Assembly: GCA_009760855.2 (NCBI GenBank)
Contig: WPIO01000058.1
Coordinates: forward strand, 1,122,501-1,186,500
Source of the DNA: Cristatella mucedo
Taxonomy: Eukaryota > Bryozoa > Phylactolaemata > Cristatellidae
Length of the DNA: 64,000 nucleotides
Direction: 5' to 3'
The notes beneath the pieces were generated by a model. That model searched no databases, had not been told where the DNA came from, and saw only the letters and a list, made by a program, of their open reading frames with translations. The translations under genes and the position numbers were made by a program. Positions 25,745 to 37,750 of this stretch are shown piece after piece. The first letter of the stretch is position 1. Each line of letters starts with the position of its first letter.

Positions 25745-27372
25745 GAAGGATCCTCAAGAAAGCGACACTGGAACAAGAGAACTTGAGCAACTACCGCCGA
25801 GTCTCCCTTCTACCATTCCTATCAAAGACACTGGAACGGGTCGTGGCAAACCAGCTGAACTCATATATCCAACTTCAAACCTTGCTAGTAAGTTCCAGTC
25901 TGGCTTTAGAGCTAATCACTCCACAGAGTCAGCATTGCTTAGAGTGTACAACGACCTACTTAGGAATGCAGACATAGGTAGAGTGTCTCTGCTTGTTTAG
26001 CCCGATCTTTCGGCAGCTTTTGATACTATCGATCACAAAGTTCTTCTAGAGCGCCTCTCATCTTGCCTGGGCATCACTGGCATTGCTCTACAATGGTTCA
26101 GATCATATCTCAGTGGGAGGCTCCAGAGAATTGATGTGAATGGACAAAGATCATCCAAGGTACCTCTGAACTATGGGGTACCTCAGGGCTCCGTGCTAGG
26201 TCCGGTTCTTTTCACGGTTTATACTCTCCCTCTTGCTGACGTGATTGCCAAGCACAATCTAGGCTTTCACTTCTATGCAGATGACACTCAGTTGTACCTT
26301 TGCTTTGATCCCTCCCAGCCTGCGAGCACCTCAAATTCTCTCAACTCACTAGCTGCATGCATTGATGACATCCGCACATGGATGGCAGCAAATTTTCTAA
26401 AAGTAAACGATGATAAAACTAACTTACTTGTTATGGGCAAACCCAGTGTGATTCAGAGATTGGAAAGGCTGACTCTCAAAATTGGCTCTGCCAGCATATC
26501 TCCAGTTGAATCAGCTCGAAATCTAGGTGTCGTGTTCCAAAGCGACCTCTCGTTAGACGACCATATCAGCTCCACAGTCAAATCCGCCTATTTTCAGCTT
26601 CGTAACATTGCTAAAATTCGGGCTTGTTTAGATAAAGATACCACATCTAAGTTGGTCCATGCATTCGTGAGATCCCGTCTCGACTTCTGCAACTCACTGC
26701 TTACTGGCCTACCAGCATGTGCGATCAGGCGATTGCAGCTGGTGCATAACTATGCAGTTAGGCTTGTCTGTTGTGAGCGTCGCAGTTGCCACATTACACC
26801 ACTGCTCACCGACCTGCACTGGCTACCAGTCAAGCAACGGATTGACTTCCAGGTTTTGTTGCTCACTTTTAGGTCCCTTCAATCTATGGCTCCAGCCTAT
26901 CTCTCAGATATACTACCCCATCAGGCCAAGCATCGTACCACCTGCTTTTCGGCTTCCAACAGTTTACCACTACATCGTACAAACCTCAAATCCTTTGGAG
27001 ACCGAGCATTTAGTTCGTATGCTCCCCAAGCTTACAACTCCCTCCCGACTTGCGTCAGAACATCCCCTGACTTGAGCACATTTAAAAAGAACTTATAAAA
27101 ACACCTATTTGGGACGCATTTAGTGGGTCCCTGTGATTCGTCCTTCATGTGCTTATGCGTGCTGACACTGTTCATGCTGCCACTAACCAAATTTGCATGC
27201 TGACCCTGTGCATGTCACCCCTAGCCGCGTTGTTCATGTTGTTTATCAAGCATGATATTACTCACGATTCAGTCGCGTTTTCCTTTGCAGCAAATGTAAA
27301 GCGCCTAGGAAGAGATTGAGTTCTCTGAGGGCGCTTTATCAAGTGCATTATTATTGTTATTATTATTATTAT
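25745..27372 (+). mobile_element. LINE family 1 (CR1/L2-like non-LTR retrotransposon), best copy
   Basis: A 5'-truncated copy covering most of the reverse transcriptase domain and the 3' end. Seen are SKTLERVV, FQSGFRANHSTESAL, LSAAFDTIDHKVLLERL, GVPQGSVLGP, the catalytic YADD in FYADDTQLYL, and the C-terminal thumb/connection region. There is a frameshift near 25870 and one in-frame TAG at 25998-26000, then an open frame to about 27098. The endonuclease domain is absent. The 3' UTR carries a stem-loop (AGCGCC...GGGCGCT) and ends in an ATT-type repeat. It is an inactive copy; clade assignment between L2 and CR1 is by motif only. Confidence 0.9.
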
Positions 27373-27679
27373 CATGCTGGATGATGGCTCCCCTACCCCC
27401 CTACGAAACCCTTCCAACGTCCAGACGGTTCGCTGCCCCAGGCAAGGTCAAGGTCTAGATTCACTTGGCTGAACCTGCGGCACCTCTCGTTAATCCCGGT
27501 GGTGTCGTCTCTCAAGTTCGAATCCCAGTGGTGTCAAGTCTCTCAAGTTCGAATGCAGCAGCACGGCAGCAGTGGAAGCTGGAGCGTACTCGGCAGCGAC
27601 AGCAGCTGTGGCGCTGGTAGCAGCGGTGGCGGTAGCAGCAGTAGCAGCAGCAGCAGCGGCGGTGGTTGGCGGTGGCGGC

Positions 27680-27741
<62 letters not shown>
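27680..27741. repeat. (CAG)n microsatellite in CHSY intron 1
   Basis: About 20 units, within a GC-rich GGT/GGC/AGC-biased stretch from 27560. Confidence 0.95.
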
Positions 27742-27742
<1 letters not shown>

Positions 27743-28488
27743 GGGGAATTCGTTTAGTAGAAGAGGCAATCGAAGCAATTATCTGGAGACACCCGTGTGC
27801 CCCACAGGAGTCGCCTGTCCATGCCTGTCCGTGCACTGGCTGCAGCACCGACCGGAAAAGCCCAGTGGCCTACGAACGTACGGCCCCCCTACCCTGCTGC
27901 TGTCGAGTCTCGCGAGAAAAGATGCCGAGAACGTTCGGCGGCAGACGGGATTCGCATTAGCAGGCAGCAGCCGGCCGATGGTCAATTCCGACGGCTGCGG
28001 CTTACCGAGAGGGCGTCTGGAGTGCCCAGACTACAGCCTGCAACAGCCCCCACTTCTAGCCATCGCCTCCCCCCCCCAGCTTCTCACCACTGCCCCACAC
28101 ATACCGCCATCGCCCTGGAGGGCTGACCCACACACGATCCTGCTCACCACCTCCTTCGCCGCCCGATGGCCGTCTTGGCACCCTCCCCTCCCCCCTGCAG
28201 CAACTGGCGCCTAGATTGCTGCACCCCCGAGGCGGCGGCAACCCACCGGGCGCAGACCTCATCGCCTTTCGCGACTGCACCTCGGAGCCGAGCAGTTGGC
28301 CGGCTGCAGCTCCCGGCTGCCGGTGCGCTTCCATCGGTCGCCCCCCCCCCGGCAAAGGGCAAACGATGGGAAGCACTGCGCCGAGGCGCGCGAGTGAATC
28401 GGCAGCGGCAGAGCTCCGTGGAAGAGCTCCGCCGCGAGAGCGACAGCGCCCTGCTGCTCCTGCCGTGTCTGCTCAAGCTGCAACTCAC

Positions 28489-29107
28489 CTATGAACAGCG
28501 GCTTCGAGCTGTTTATGGAATGCAAAAAAGTGGCCAAGCGGTCTCCCTTAACGTAGACGTCGTCGTCGACGCGCATGAACCAGTCGTACTGCTGAGAGTA
28601 GTGATCGTGCATGTACTTGAGCATCATGAAGGACTTCTTCTGAGGCGGGTAGGCGTCATCCACGCCCGGCAGCGCCACCGTCCGGAACCCGCCGCTCTGG
28701 CGCGTGCCTTCGCTGGAGAAGAACACGACGTCGCCGGGTATGCTCCGAACCCACGTGTTGTATACGGCCGCTGCTCTCGAGTCGATAAACTTCTGAGCGG
28801 TCATGACGCCAACGAGCACCAGGCGCTTCTTAATTGCAGCCTCTTCACCGCTGCCGCCCGAGACCGTCGCCGGTGAGCCCGCGGCGGCGTCGACGGTCGT
28901 GCCGCGCCAGGAAGTCCGAAGCCTTGAGGCGGCGGAGCAGGCAGCTCGCGTAGTCTTAGGCAGACGCGCAGGCGGCGCGACATTGCAGCGGTACAGCAGC
29001 AGTCCCAGGACCAGGCCGATCAGCAGAGCCGCCGCCGCTTCGGGCCAGCGGCGCAGACCGACCGCGCGCCGACAGCGCAGCGCCCGGCTAGCAACGGACA
29101 TGGCCAT
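28489..29107 (-). CDS. CHSY1: Chondroitin sulfate synthase, exon 1 (N-terminus, TM anchor, GT31 domain start)
   Basis: This exon encodes residues 1-206 plus the first base of Gly207. Chondroitin synthases are Golgi type II membrane enzymes that add alternating GlcA and GalNAc to the chondroitin chain. A short basic cytoplasmic stretch is followed by a hydrophobic anchor at about residues 25-39. The conserved block begins at about residue 95 with VGVMTAQKF, then FFSSEG, the long invariant stretch YPPQKKSFMMLKYMHDHY, and the metal-binding DDD at 181-183 in MRVDDDVY. These are hallmarks of the CHSY beta-1,3-glucuronyltransferase (GT31) half. The start was chosen because GGCGCCATGG is an excellent Kozak context and an in-frame TAG lies 15 nt upstream. 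The exon ends at a consensus TAG|GTGAGT donor in phase 1. A second in-frame ATG at codon 3 is an alternative start. Confidence 0.93.
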
Positions 29108-30500
29108 GGCGCCACCGCGCCCCTACCGAGTCGGCTAGGTCGCGCCGGCGACGCGGCGGTGGCGCGAGCGCGAGCACCGCTCCCCGCTCGGCGACGAGGG
29201 CCGAGCGGCTGCGGATCGCATGGCTCGAGCGGCGACTGGCCTCGTTCGCTTCTCTCCGCTTCGGCGGCGGCAGCTTGCCCGAAGCCGAAGCGTCTCTAGC
29301 AGCAGTCGCGCGGCGGCACGAGCGAGAAGCACTCTTGGTTCCCGAGCCCGTCCGACTGCGGCCTCGAAATGCGCTCGCACTGCGAGGCAGCAAGCGTCTC
29401 CTCACGGCAACTACTGTCGACAGGCAAATCGCAGTTGACCTGCGGCGGCGGCGGAAAGCAGCAGCAGCAGCAGCCGAAGTCGATCTGAGCCCTCCTCTGC
29501 CGCGGCCGTCGCAGCACGCGCTGTCCGTTCGGAGGGGTGGAGCCGGGAGGCGTATCCCGAATGAGCTAAGGCGACGTGACCGGGCTCTCGACCGGCGGCT
29601 GTACAACAACGCCGATTTCGGGTGCCTACGCCATGCTCACCCGCAGCTGGCGGATAAAAATAATTACCTTCCCGTCGCGGCGGCGTTCGCCGCAGGCTCA
29701 CGGCTGACCTATGACACGAGGCAATCGCTCGTTTCCGTTTTCCGTCCGGTCCGACGCCGGCAGGGCCGCTCGACCTGAGTGGCTGAGGGCGGTAGGCTAG
29801 AGGGCCCACCTGCCGGGTTTATGAAGTGTGGCAGGGAGGTCTGGAAGACCGCTGGCCGTCAAGGCCGACAGCCGAGCTTCACATAAACAAACGATGCAGA
29901 GCGGAGCGGGGGGGGGGGGGGGGGGGGTGGGGGTTACGTGTGCGGGCCGAGAGGGAATGGGGGCAGCGAGTGCGAGCGGAGCCGGGAGCAGAGTGCGGGC
30001 GAGCGGGAAGGCTTTGGTTTCGCGAGTGCTTGGAGTCGCCGATAAATATACGTACGGTTCGCAGCTAGAATGCCGCCGCCTATCTGGGGATTGATAGATT
30101 TTAGATGGGCTTGAAAAGATGTTCTTTTATTAGTCATGCGGTGACTGTAAAGTTATCGGCGGCGTCGAGCTTTGGGCAACGTACCGGGCGGGCGTCGAGG
30201 GACGACGAGCTCGGCAGATTGGCGCTCTCTCGTTGATCTTCGGCTAAGCAGGCAGGCATATCTCGCCGAGCCGAGCGCACTCAAGTGTACACCCAGTGCA
30301 CTTACAAGTATAAAGTAAACTCGATCCCCTCGAACGGCTGGTGAACGGTGGGAACGAACGGTGGCGAGGAACGGTCGCCGACCGCCACCTCGACACATCA
30401 AGCGGCCGCGGCTAGCGACAACCGTCTGCGTGTAGAGAAGACCGAGTGGGTGATCCGTGCACCGCCGCCTCGGGGGAGGGAGGGGGTGGTGGTGTTGGCC
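29108..30500 (-). promoter_or_regulatory. GC/CpG-rich 5' flank (5' UTR and promoter region) of the chondroitin synthase gene
   Basis: Immediately upstream of the start codon the sequence is dense in CpG and GC and continues so for about 1 kb, unlike the AT-richer repeats beyond it. There is a poly(G) run at about 29911-29928. No TATA box in a convincing position was seen and the transcription start cannot be fixed. The long ORFs here in several frames are composition artefacts with no recognisable domain. Confidence 0.4.
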
Positions 30501-30589
30501 AGTTTTAGCTGCCACGCTTGCTTGGAAAAAAGTTGAGCTGATTTCGAAGCCGCATTTACGTAGAGGCATTCATACTGCTTTCGGCCGGC

Positions 30590-30690
30590 AACGAGGGATA
30601 GCCCGTACGAGGACTCAAACCCGCGACGACGTGGGTCTCGAAGAGCGAGCGTCTTACTCCGGGAATTAAAACCCGGGAGCTTTATCGGTA
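30590..30690 (-). mobile_element. Possible tRNA-derived SINE head
   Basis: The minus strand has a tRNA-like head and a GGGTTTGAGTCC B-box-like motif. It belongs to neither family above by its body. Confidence 0.35.
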
Positions 30691-31469
30691 TCACTTTTTT
30701 TAGTGTTGCGAAGTGAGGGTGCGACGTGAGTCACATATGCTATAGCCACTTCACCGCCAACACGACCGTCCCTTACGACGGCGGGTCGCTGCTTCCTGCG
30801 AAGGACAAGGTGAAATGGCGGTTCGAGATAAATCAGCCAGATTATGACTGGTAATTGTTATCCACGAATCGTGAATTGGATAGGTTAGGAACCGATTATA
30901 CGATAATTTATGACCGAGGCCGCATGCAAAACGACACCATGAGAAGGCGGGAGTTGTGCTTCCGAAGTAGGTTCAGGCATTTGAGCTGATTGTAGCCCTA
31001 GGCTACGGAACCGTTGGTATACGACACGGCCGCTCTTGAACGCCTGTAACACTCCGCTGCCGTCAATTAGACTTGTCTATGTTGTGGGTGTGGACGTGTC
31101 TTGTTACTCTTCGTCGCTGCCTTGTTCCATCACTGTCAGCACACCTGCGTGCATTGGTGCTGTACGTACAAGTCGTTAGCGGCGATACAAGAATCAGGCG
31201 TCGGCAGCATTCGTCTCGAGTCGACTTAGACGAGCACCGTTTCGAGTGCCACGTTTGCGGCCTAGTTCTAACTGAACGTACACCACGTTTGTAACAGCGA
31301 GGGTTGCCCCGTCGGCGTCATCTCGTAAGCGCTGGCATTCTTCGAAGCAATTGCGGCAAAGTCTCGCAAAGTGCAAACTCGAAGCCGGAAAACCGGCTAA
31401 GGCGAGAAGCGAGTGGCGACGTGAGCAGCGAAGGTACGAGGCAACGGCTAGATGCGCTCATGTCCTACT

Positions 31470-33296
31470 TCTACGATGCATTGATTTGCTGCTGCCATGC
31501 ATAGCTAACATCATCAATATTTCGTTGGCCAAAGGTCATTTCCGTGCACCTTTTAAAAAGACTGTAGTCAGGCCACTCCTCAAGAAAGGGACACTAGACC
31601 AAGGGAACTTGAGCAACTTCCGCCCAGTCTCCCATCTACCATTCCTATCAAAGACACTGGAACGAGTAGTAGCAGACCAGCTGAACTCCTACATTGAAAC
31701 TTCAAACCTTGCTGCTAAGTTCCAGTTTGGCTTGAGAGCTAATCACTCCACAGAGTCAGCATTGCTTCGGCTGTACAACGACCTAATTAGGAATGCAGAC
31801 ATAAGTATAGAGTGTCTCTGCCTGTTTCGCTCGATCTTTCGGCAGCTTTTGATACTATCGATCATCAAGTTCTTCTTGAGCGCCTCTCATCTCGCCTGGG
31901 CATCACTGGCGCTGCTCTGCAAGGATTCAGGTCCTATCTCAGTTGGAGACTCCAGAGTGCTAATGTGAATGGACGAAAATCATCCGAGATCGTTCTTTTC
32001 ACGGTTTATGCCCTCCCTCTTGCCCTCTTGCCGATGTGATTGCCAAGCACAATCTATGCTTTCACTTAATGCGGATGACATTCAGTTGCACCTTTGCTTT
32101 GATCTCTCCCAGATCTCTAGCACGTCTTGGTCTAGCGGTTAAGGTGCTCGCCCCGACCAAGGTCTGACTGAGGTCGTGGCCTCGAGCCCCGAGGCATATG
32201 TGAAGCGCCTGAATAGAGATTAAGTTCTCTTGGGGCGCTATATAAATGAATTCTATTATATTATTAATCTCTCAACTCCCTTGCTGCATGTATTGATGAC
32301 ATCTGCACATGGATGGCAGCAAATTTTTAAATTGAATGATAATAAAACCAAATTACTAGTTATGGGAAAACCAAGTGTGATTCAGAAATGGGAAAGGCAG
32401 ATGAGCTCAGTCGGCTCTTCTAGCATATCTCCTGTTAAATCTGCACAAGATCTAGGTGTCCTGTTCCAAAGTGACCTTTTATAGAACGACCACATCAGCT
32501 TTACAGTCAAGTCTGCATACTTTCATCTACATAACATTGCTAAAATTTGGGCTCGTTTAGACAGGGATACGGCATCTGAATTGGTCCATGCACTTGTGAC
32601 ATCTTGTCTTGACTTCTGTAACTCACTGCTTGCTTGCCTACGGGCCTGTGCACTCAGGCGCTTACACCTGGTGCAAAACTCTGCAGGTAGGCTTGTCTGT
32701 CGTGAGCGTGGCAGTTGCCACATCACAACACTTCTCGCCGACCTGCACTGGCTAACAGTCAAGCAAAGGATTGACTTCAAGGTTTTGTCGCTCAATTTTA
32801 GGTCCCTTCATTCTATGGCTCCAGCCTATCTCTCCGATTTACTCCCCCATCAGGCCAAGCATCGTACTGCCAGCTTTTTGGAATCAAACTGTTTACCTAA
32901 ACCTTGTATGAACCTTTAATCCTTTGCAGACCGTGCCTTTAGATCGTATGCTACCAAAGCCTGGAGCTCACTCCCGACTTGCGGCACAACTTCTGATGAC
33001 TTGTCCGATTTTTTAAATTAATTGAAAACACATCTACGTAGGACACTTAGTGATTTCCTGTGATTCGTCCTTCATGTGCTTATACTTGCTGACACTGTTG
33101 AATGCTGCCACTAACCACACTTGCATGATGACTCTGTGCATGTCACCCCTAACCATGTTCTTCTTGCTGTTCATTGAGCATGCTACCAGTAACCATTCGA
33201 TCGTGCTTCCTTTACAGCAAATGTAAAGCGCCTAGAAAGAAACTGAGTTCTCTGAGGGCGCTTCATCGAATTACTATTATTATTATTATTATTAAA
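31470..33296 (+). mobile_element. LINE family 1 copy, interrupted by SINE family 1
   Basis: Reaches further 5' than the 25.7-kb copy (starts at LLPCIANIINISLA). RT motifs are present but broken by frameshifts, a deletion around 31990-32090 and a SINE at about 32124-32265. The 3' stem-loop and ATT tail end at 33296. Confidence 0.88.
32124..32265 (+). mobile_element. SINE family 1 inserted in LINE family 1
   Basis: Full-length with A box, B box and stem-loop tail. LINE sequence resumes directly after it (CTCTCAACTCCC). Confidence 0.88.
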
Positions 33297-33885
33297 TCGC
33301 AATGGCCCATAAACCAACAGCATCGCCATAATATCTGCTGGGCCATAGATAACTCTTGGCAATAAACTGGCCGTAGCGGAAATAGCAAGGCAATGGATGC
33401 CATTGATCCATAAACTACGAATACCATAGATCAGCCCCGCTCAGGGCCGCTGGTAAGTGCGACGCACGGTTACTAACGTGCAGTGAATTGGGCACAGAAA
33501 AGCGAGAAAAAAAGCACAACGTAAAAACGCGAGCAGACTGTGGCGCAGTAACATCGAGCGGAAAGCCGGCATCTTTCTCTAGGACTATAATGAAGCAGAG
33601 ACTTAAATGACGCCAAGTCAACGCCGGCAGTGACAGTTGCCGGGAGCAAGTTCCAGACTGTTGGTGCAGACGAACTGATTGCCGCATCGCCGCAAGACTT
33701 CAAGGAACGGGGCTGGCTGACTAGATGCTGAGGAGCGGATAGTGCGAGAGATAACCGGAAGGGCGAGGAGATCGTATAGGTAGGCCGCTGCAAGCGACCG
33801 TTGGCCAGAGAGTGGTTCTTGAAGTCAATTCGATGCCTGATATGTAGCCCGTGGAAGCACAGGCAGAAACACTGGTCGTGATAGC

Positions 33886-34050
33886 CCGAGAGGTAAGGAG
33901 CTCGCAGTTAATGACTTACGTCGTGGGTTCGAATCCTGCAGGTGGGTGAGCCCTTATTGCCGACTGCAGGCGGTGGCGATAGTCGTTAAGGGTCGTCAAT
34001 AGCTATGCGAATGCGGTTGTTCTAATAAGCTAAAACACTATTGTTACTAG
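33886..34050 (+). mobile_element. SINE family 2 (tRNA-derived)
   Basis: tRNA-like B box GTGGGTTCGAATCCTGC followed by the family body TTATTGCCGACTGCAGGCGGTGGCGATAG, shared with the 46.5-kb and 37.6-kb copies. Confidence 0.75.
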
Positions 34051-34547
34051 ATGGCCAACTAGTGCCAAAACTCTCCATTTTAGCTGCAGCAAGCTGGCGC
34101 AGCTTTCAGACTCTATTTGACGCGTCCGAATGAAACTGGTGATTTCGTTTTTTTAATATCACTCCGGTGAACGAACTCCGAGACAGTGCACCACAACCCG
34201 GTCCCACACCCCACAGTAGACAGCAGTAGCAAACTCACTTTCTAATCCCTCGAAGTCACTAGCTCAACGTATGGACACGACGGACGTAAACTGAGCTACT
34301 TAAAAAATCGCACGTTCATTTGAACTGAATACACTTAAGGTCTCAGCTGCAGTCTGAGTTATGCTGTGGCGTAGTCCCCTCCCCCCCCCGAGGTGATCAA
34401 GTTCCGTACTGACCGAAATGCAGTCTGATTCCTTAATTTTGCGAACAATTCCATTCCCAGGGCTCCGCTAAATTGAACAGGCCCTCTAATTACGTTCCCC
34501 CGTTTTGATTGCAATGTTTTCCAAATAGCATTCGTTGTTCAAGCGTC

Positions 34548-34668
34548 CTGGTTTGGCTCAGGGGTAAGTCTTTTGCCACCAAGGTCGTGGGCTCGAGCCC
34601 TACGGCATATGCAAAGCGCCTGGATAGAGATTAAACTCTCTTAGAGCGATATTCAAATGATTTATATT
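34548..34668 (+). mobile_element. SINE family 1, diverged copy
   Basis: CCTGGTTTGGCTCAGGGGTAAG head, B box GTGGGCTCGAGCCC and a degraded stem-loop tail ending ATTCAAATGATTTATA. Confidence 0.75.
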
Positions 34669-35071
34669 TTTTCGGGGATAGAGCAAGTCTCTCGGCGGAC
34701 GATAATGACGTCGTGGCATAAGCGTTGGTGCTCAGCTAAAGTCGAATGAAAAATAGTTTGCAAAAGATACAATATTTCAGCCCCTGCTATTAAAATGTCT
34801 GCGGAATAAACTGCAAGATTCTTGTGTTTTTGCTGCATATCATCGATTCCATACCAAGACGCTGCTATAATCTGGTTCTGGTCTGCTTCTGTGAATCCTC
34901 GTGCTCGAGAATAAAGATGGCTGGAAGTTAAGGGTGCTTAAAAAAGATGGGCTTCTGAACCCAAATTGACGAATCGATTTGAAATTGATTTTAGCTGTGC
35001 ATTTTGTGCTTTTTCATGCTTGCCTAAGCGGGTTACTTTTGGTTAGCTATTGGCTACTGCTTCCATTAAAG

Positions 35072-35135
35072 CGAGTTTAAAGCTCCTTAGCAGAGATTAA
35101 GTTCTCTTAGGGCCCTAGACAAAAGACTTATTAAG
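35072..35135 (+). mobile_element. SINE/LINE tail fragment
   Basis: CAGAGATTAAGTTCTCTTAGGGCCCTA matches the SINE family 1 tail. Confidence 0.5.
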
Positions 35136-35935
35136 CCTGGGCGCTTACAAGAAGGTCGAACGAAGGTCACTGGACCTAAATTGTTATGCACAGAACCGTA
35201 ATCAAAGGAGCACTTATTTATTTAACACCCCTTTTCTGCCTGACGATATTTGTTACCAGAGTGAAAGCGTGCTAGGGTGCAGTGGAACCAACTCGCTAAC
35301 CAATCCGACGCTAGGCAGAGAAGGTAATCTATTTCTCTGATGACGAATCGGGGTTTGTCCGATTTCTGATCGCATCCCAGGTTCGCAGCCACCGATCTCG
35401 AGCCTCAAGAGTCAGGCCCAACAAGCAATCTGTCAGAAGTAAGCCCACAGCTTTTCGCTCAGCTGCAAGTTTCCGTTTTTATATGAACCGCTCTTCTGAA
35501 TTTCTTGTGAGGTTCATTTGATGATCTTGGCCAAATCTATCGATGTTCTTGCTACTTAGAGAGAATGACAAGCACAGTTGGATCAGTCACATGCAGCAAC
35601 ATAGATGGCAACGGGTAGGTAACAAGTTTGGGAGATTAATATGAGCGTCACTAAACTCTGTGCTGAAGTGTTAGCTTTTAATGAACACAATCCAATTTTC
35701 CATGAGCACCTCTCTAGCTAGCACGGTCGCTGGTAGGAAGGTGGCTACTATGTGCAAAGAGCATCATGAACATCGCGAAGGGAGGCCACACATGGGCTAT
35801 TTAGCTGTACTGTAACGTTCCGTTGTACTGCAATAGGTTTAACGATTTCGACTGCGATAGTATCCGGCAGCTGTCCCACCTTGCTATCGCACATCTATCC
35901 ATTGCGCAAGTCAGTAAAGTAATAGTACAATATAA

Positions 35936-36435
35936 TAAAACATGAAAATGTGTATACTACCCAAAGATAAGTAAATCTCTTTCTTGGCACGTTGCATATC
36001 CTAGCTGGTAAGGAAGCATATGAGCTGGTTAGTGATAACACGCACGTAGTCGGAATGCTTTAGTACATAGAGCACTATTCGCGAGAAAGGAGCAGATTCT
36101 TTGAGAAACAGGTGGGTTTGTAGCATTTTCAAATTTCGTCAAGTCATGGGACAGCATGATGCCTGGGATATAGACCTAGGCTTTGGGAGCATCCGTACTA
36201 AAGGTACAGTCTCTAAAGGATTTAGAACTGATTAAAGTAATTGCTAAATGACTTGAGTCCGTCGACCTGGTGTAACCATGCGACGCCTGATTAGAAAGTA
36301 CTTCCGATAGGTAGGCCAGAGCAAGGGACTGAAGGGACCTTCAAGCAAGTGACAACACCTTAAAGTTAACTTACTTATTGAAGGGGAGTCAGTGCAGGTC
36401 AGCGAGAAGTGGCGTAGTGTGGCAGCCGAACTGCA
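35936..36435 (-). mobile_element. LINE family 1, diverged 3' copy
   Basis: Reverse-oriented; tail remnants AATCTCTTTCTTGGCAC, 3' UTR, then the coding-end block. Confidence 0.7.
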
Positions 36436-37184
36436 AAGTTTTCCACCAATTACAGGACACCCGGATGAAAAAATGCTAGCATTTTGATGCTACTTAAGCT
36501 ACATTTGAGGGTTAGGTTTCCCAATTTATAAGTGGCGCTAGTTTTGAACATAACTAGTAAGTTCGTTATATTGTTATGCAGTTTGAGAAAGTTGACAATG
36601 AAACACATGCATGCTGAATCGCTCCGATTTTGAAAGTTTCTTGGGATTACTATTGGCAGCTGCTGAGTTATAAGCACATATAACCAGATATGCTACAATT
36701 TAATGCTTAGACCGTACGAATTGAGCACTCGTAGTGATGGCTAGTCAGTTGTACTTTGGGACTCGAACTAGTCAGTTGCACTCTGGCCTACGAACAAGTG
36801 ACTGGTAGGCTATGGCCAGTGCTGTACACAAATGACCGGAATAAACTGTTCTACGTCAAGAGCAAGGACTTGTTATTGAGGTATGGCAGATCTAAATTTC
36901 TTCCTAGTTCTGCTACGGTCTGCGTTGGTGTGCGTATTGGTGTCGAAACTTCAACTCCTTGGCCGTGCTTCGGGACTTCAGCTCGTTTAGTATTTCCCTG
37001 CGACTGCAATGGCTAGAATCCTTAAATACACTATGTTTGTGCCAACGGGCTTTTTCACGGGCACTGGTGCACTTGTCACAGCTGCCTTCCAAGTGCGAGT
37101 GCCAGCAATACATTCGGCCAGTGAGTTAAGAGGGTCTGATGTTCTGTAAGGCAGGGAGAGTTCAAATGGGATGCATACCTGTTA

Positions 37185-37490
37185 GTGTGTCGTCTACATA
37201 GAAATGAGAGCTCAAATAGCTCATGGTACTTACAGCGGCAATAGGGAGGGTATACATTTATCAAAGGAAGTAGGAAAATAAAAGATCGCAGGAATAACTC
37301 ATACCTAAAAGGCTCCTCCCTGGATGATTATTGCCCATTGACATCAATGCTTTGAAATCGCCCATTGACATATTGACCTAAACTAGTGCAGGACAGTGCC
37401 ACCGACGATCGGGCGAGATGATACATGCTAAGAAATCAACTCGGTGGTCGATTGCATCAAATGCAGTCGAAAGATCCTGCCGTGAACTAA
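37185..37490 (-). mobile_element. LINE family 1, internal RT fragment
   Basis: Reverse-oriented FDAIDH and YTLP-like/FY(V)DDT blocks, with a short internal duplication of CCCATTGACAT at 37332-37373. Confidence 0.6.
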
Positions 37491-37523
37491 TAAATGAAAA
37501 CTGCACCGAAGTCCTCATTCCTG

Positions 37524-37556
<33 letters not shown>

Positions 37557-37573
37557 TTGTAAACTGTAATACC

Positions 37574-37750
37574 CGCGATGGCACACCAGGTAAGGCGGCT
37601 GCTTTTCACGACATCGGGACCGAGGTCGTGGGTTACAATTCTGTGGTGGGCGATCCTTTTTTGCCGCTGCAAGTGGTGATGATAGCCGTAAAGGTTCTTC
37701 TGTCGCTATAAAAAAGCGACTGTTAAATCAGCTAACATTCTATTTATTTA
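37574..37750 (+). mobile_element. SINE family 2
   Basis: CGATGGCACACCAGGTAAGG head, GTCGTGGGTT B-box region, GGGCGATCCTTTTTTGCCGCTGCAAGTGGTGATGATAG body and a TTTATTTA end. Confidence 0.75.

Larger units (their letters stand above)
29108..31469. other. Region between the CHSY start and the first LINE copy
   Basis: Apart from the GC-rich flank and the tRNA-like head at 30590-30690, nothing with protein homology was recognised. Confidence 0.4.

Noticed and set aside
27499-28214. Gln/Ser/Ala-rich ORFs around 27.5-28.2 kb as a possible transcription factor exon
   Set aside because: The composition comes from the CAG tract and GC-biased flank; no domain was seen and the region lies inside CHSY intron 1.
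32124-32200. tRNA gene candidates with good A and B boxes
   Set aside because: Followed by SINE bodies and repeated in several copies; no acceptor stem closure was seen, so they are SINE heads rather than tRNA genes.
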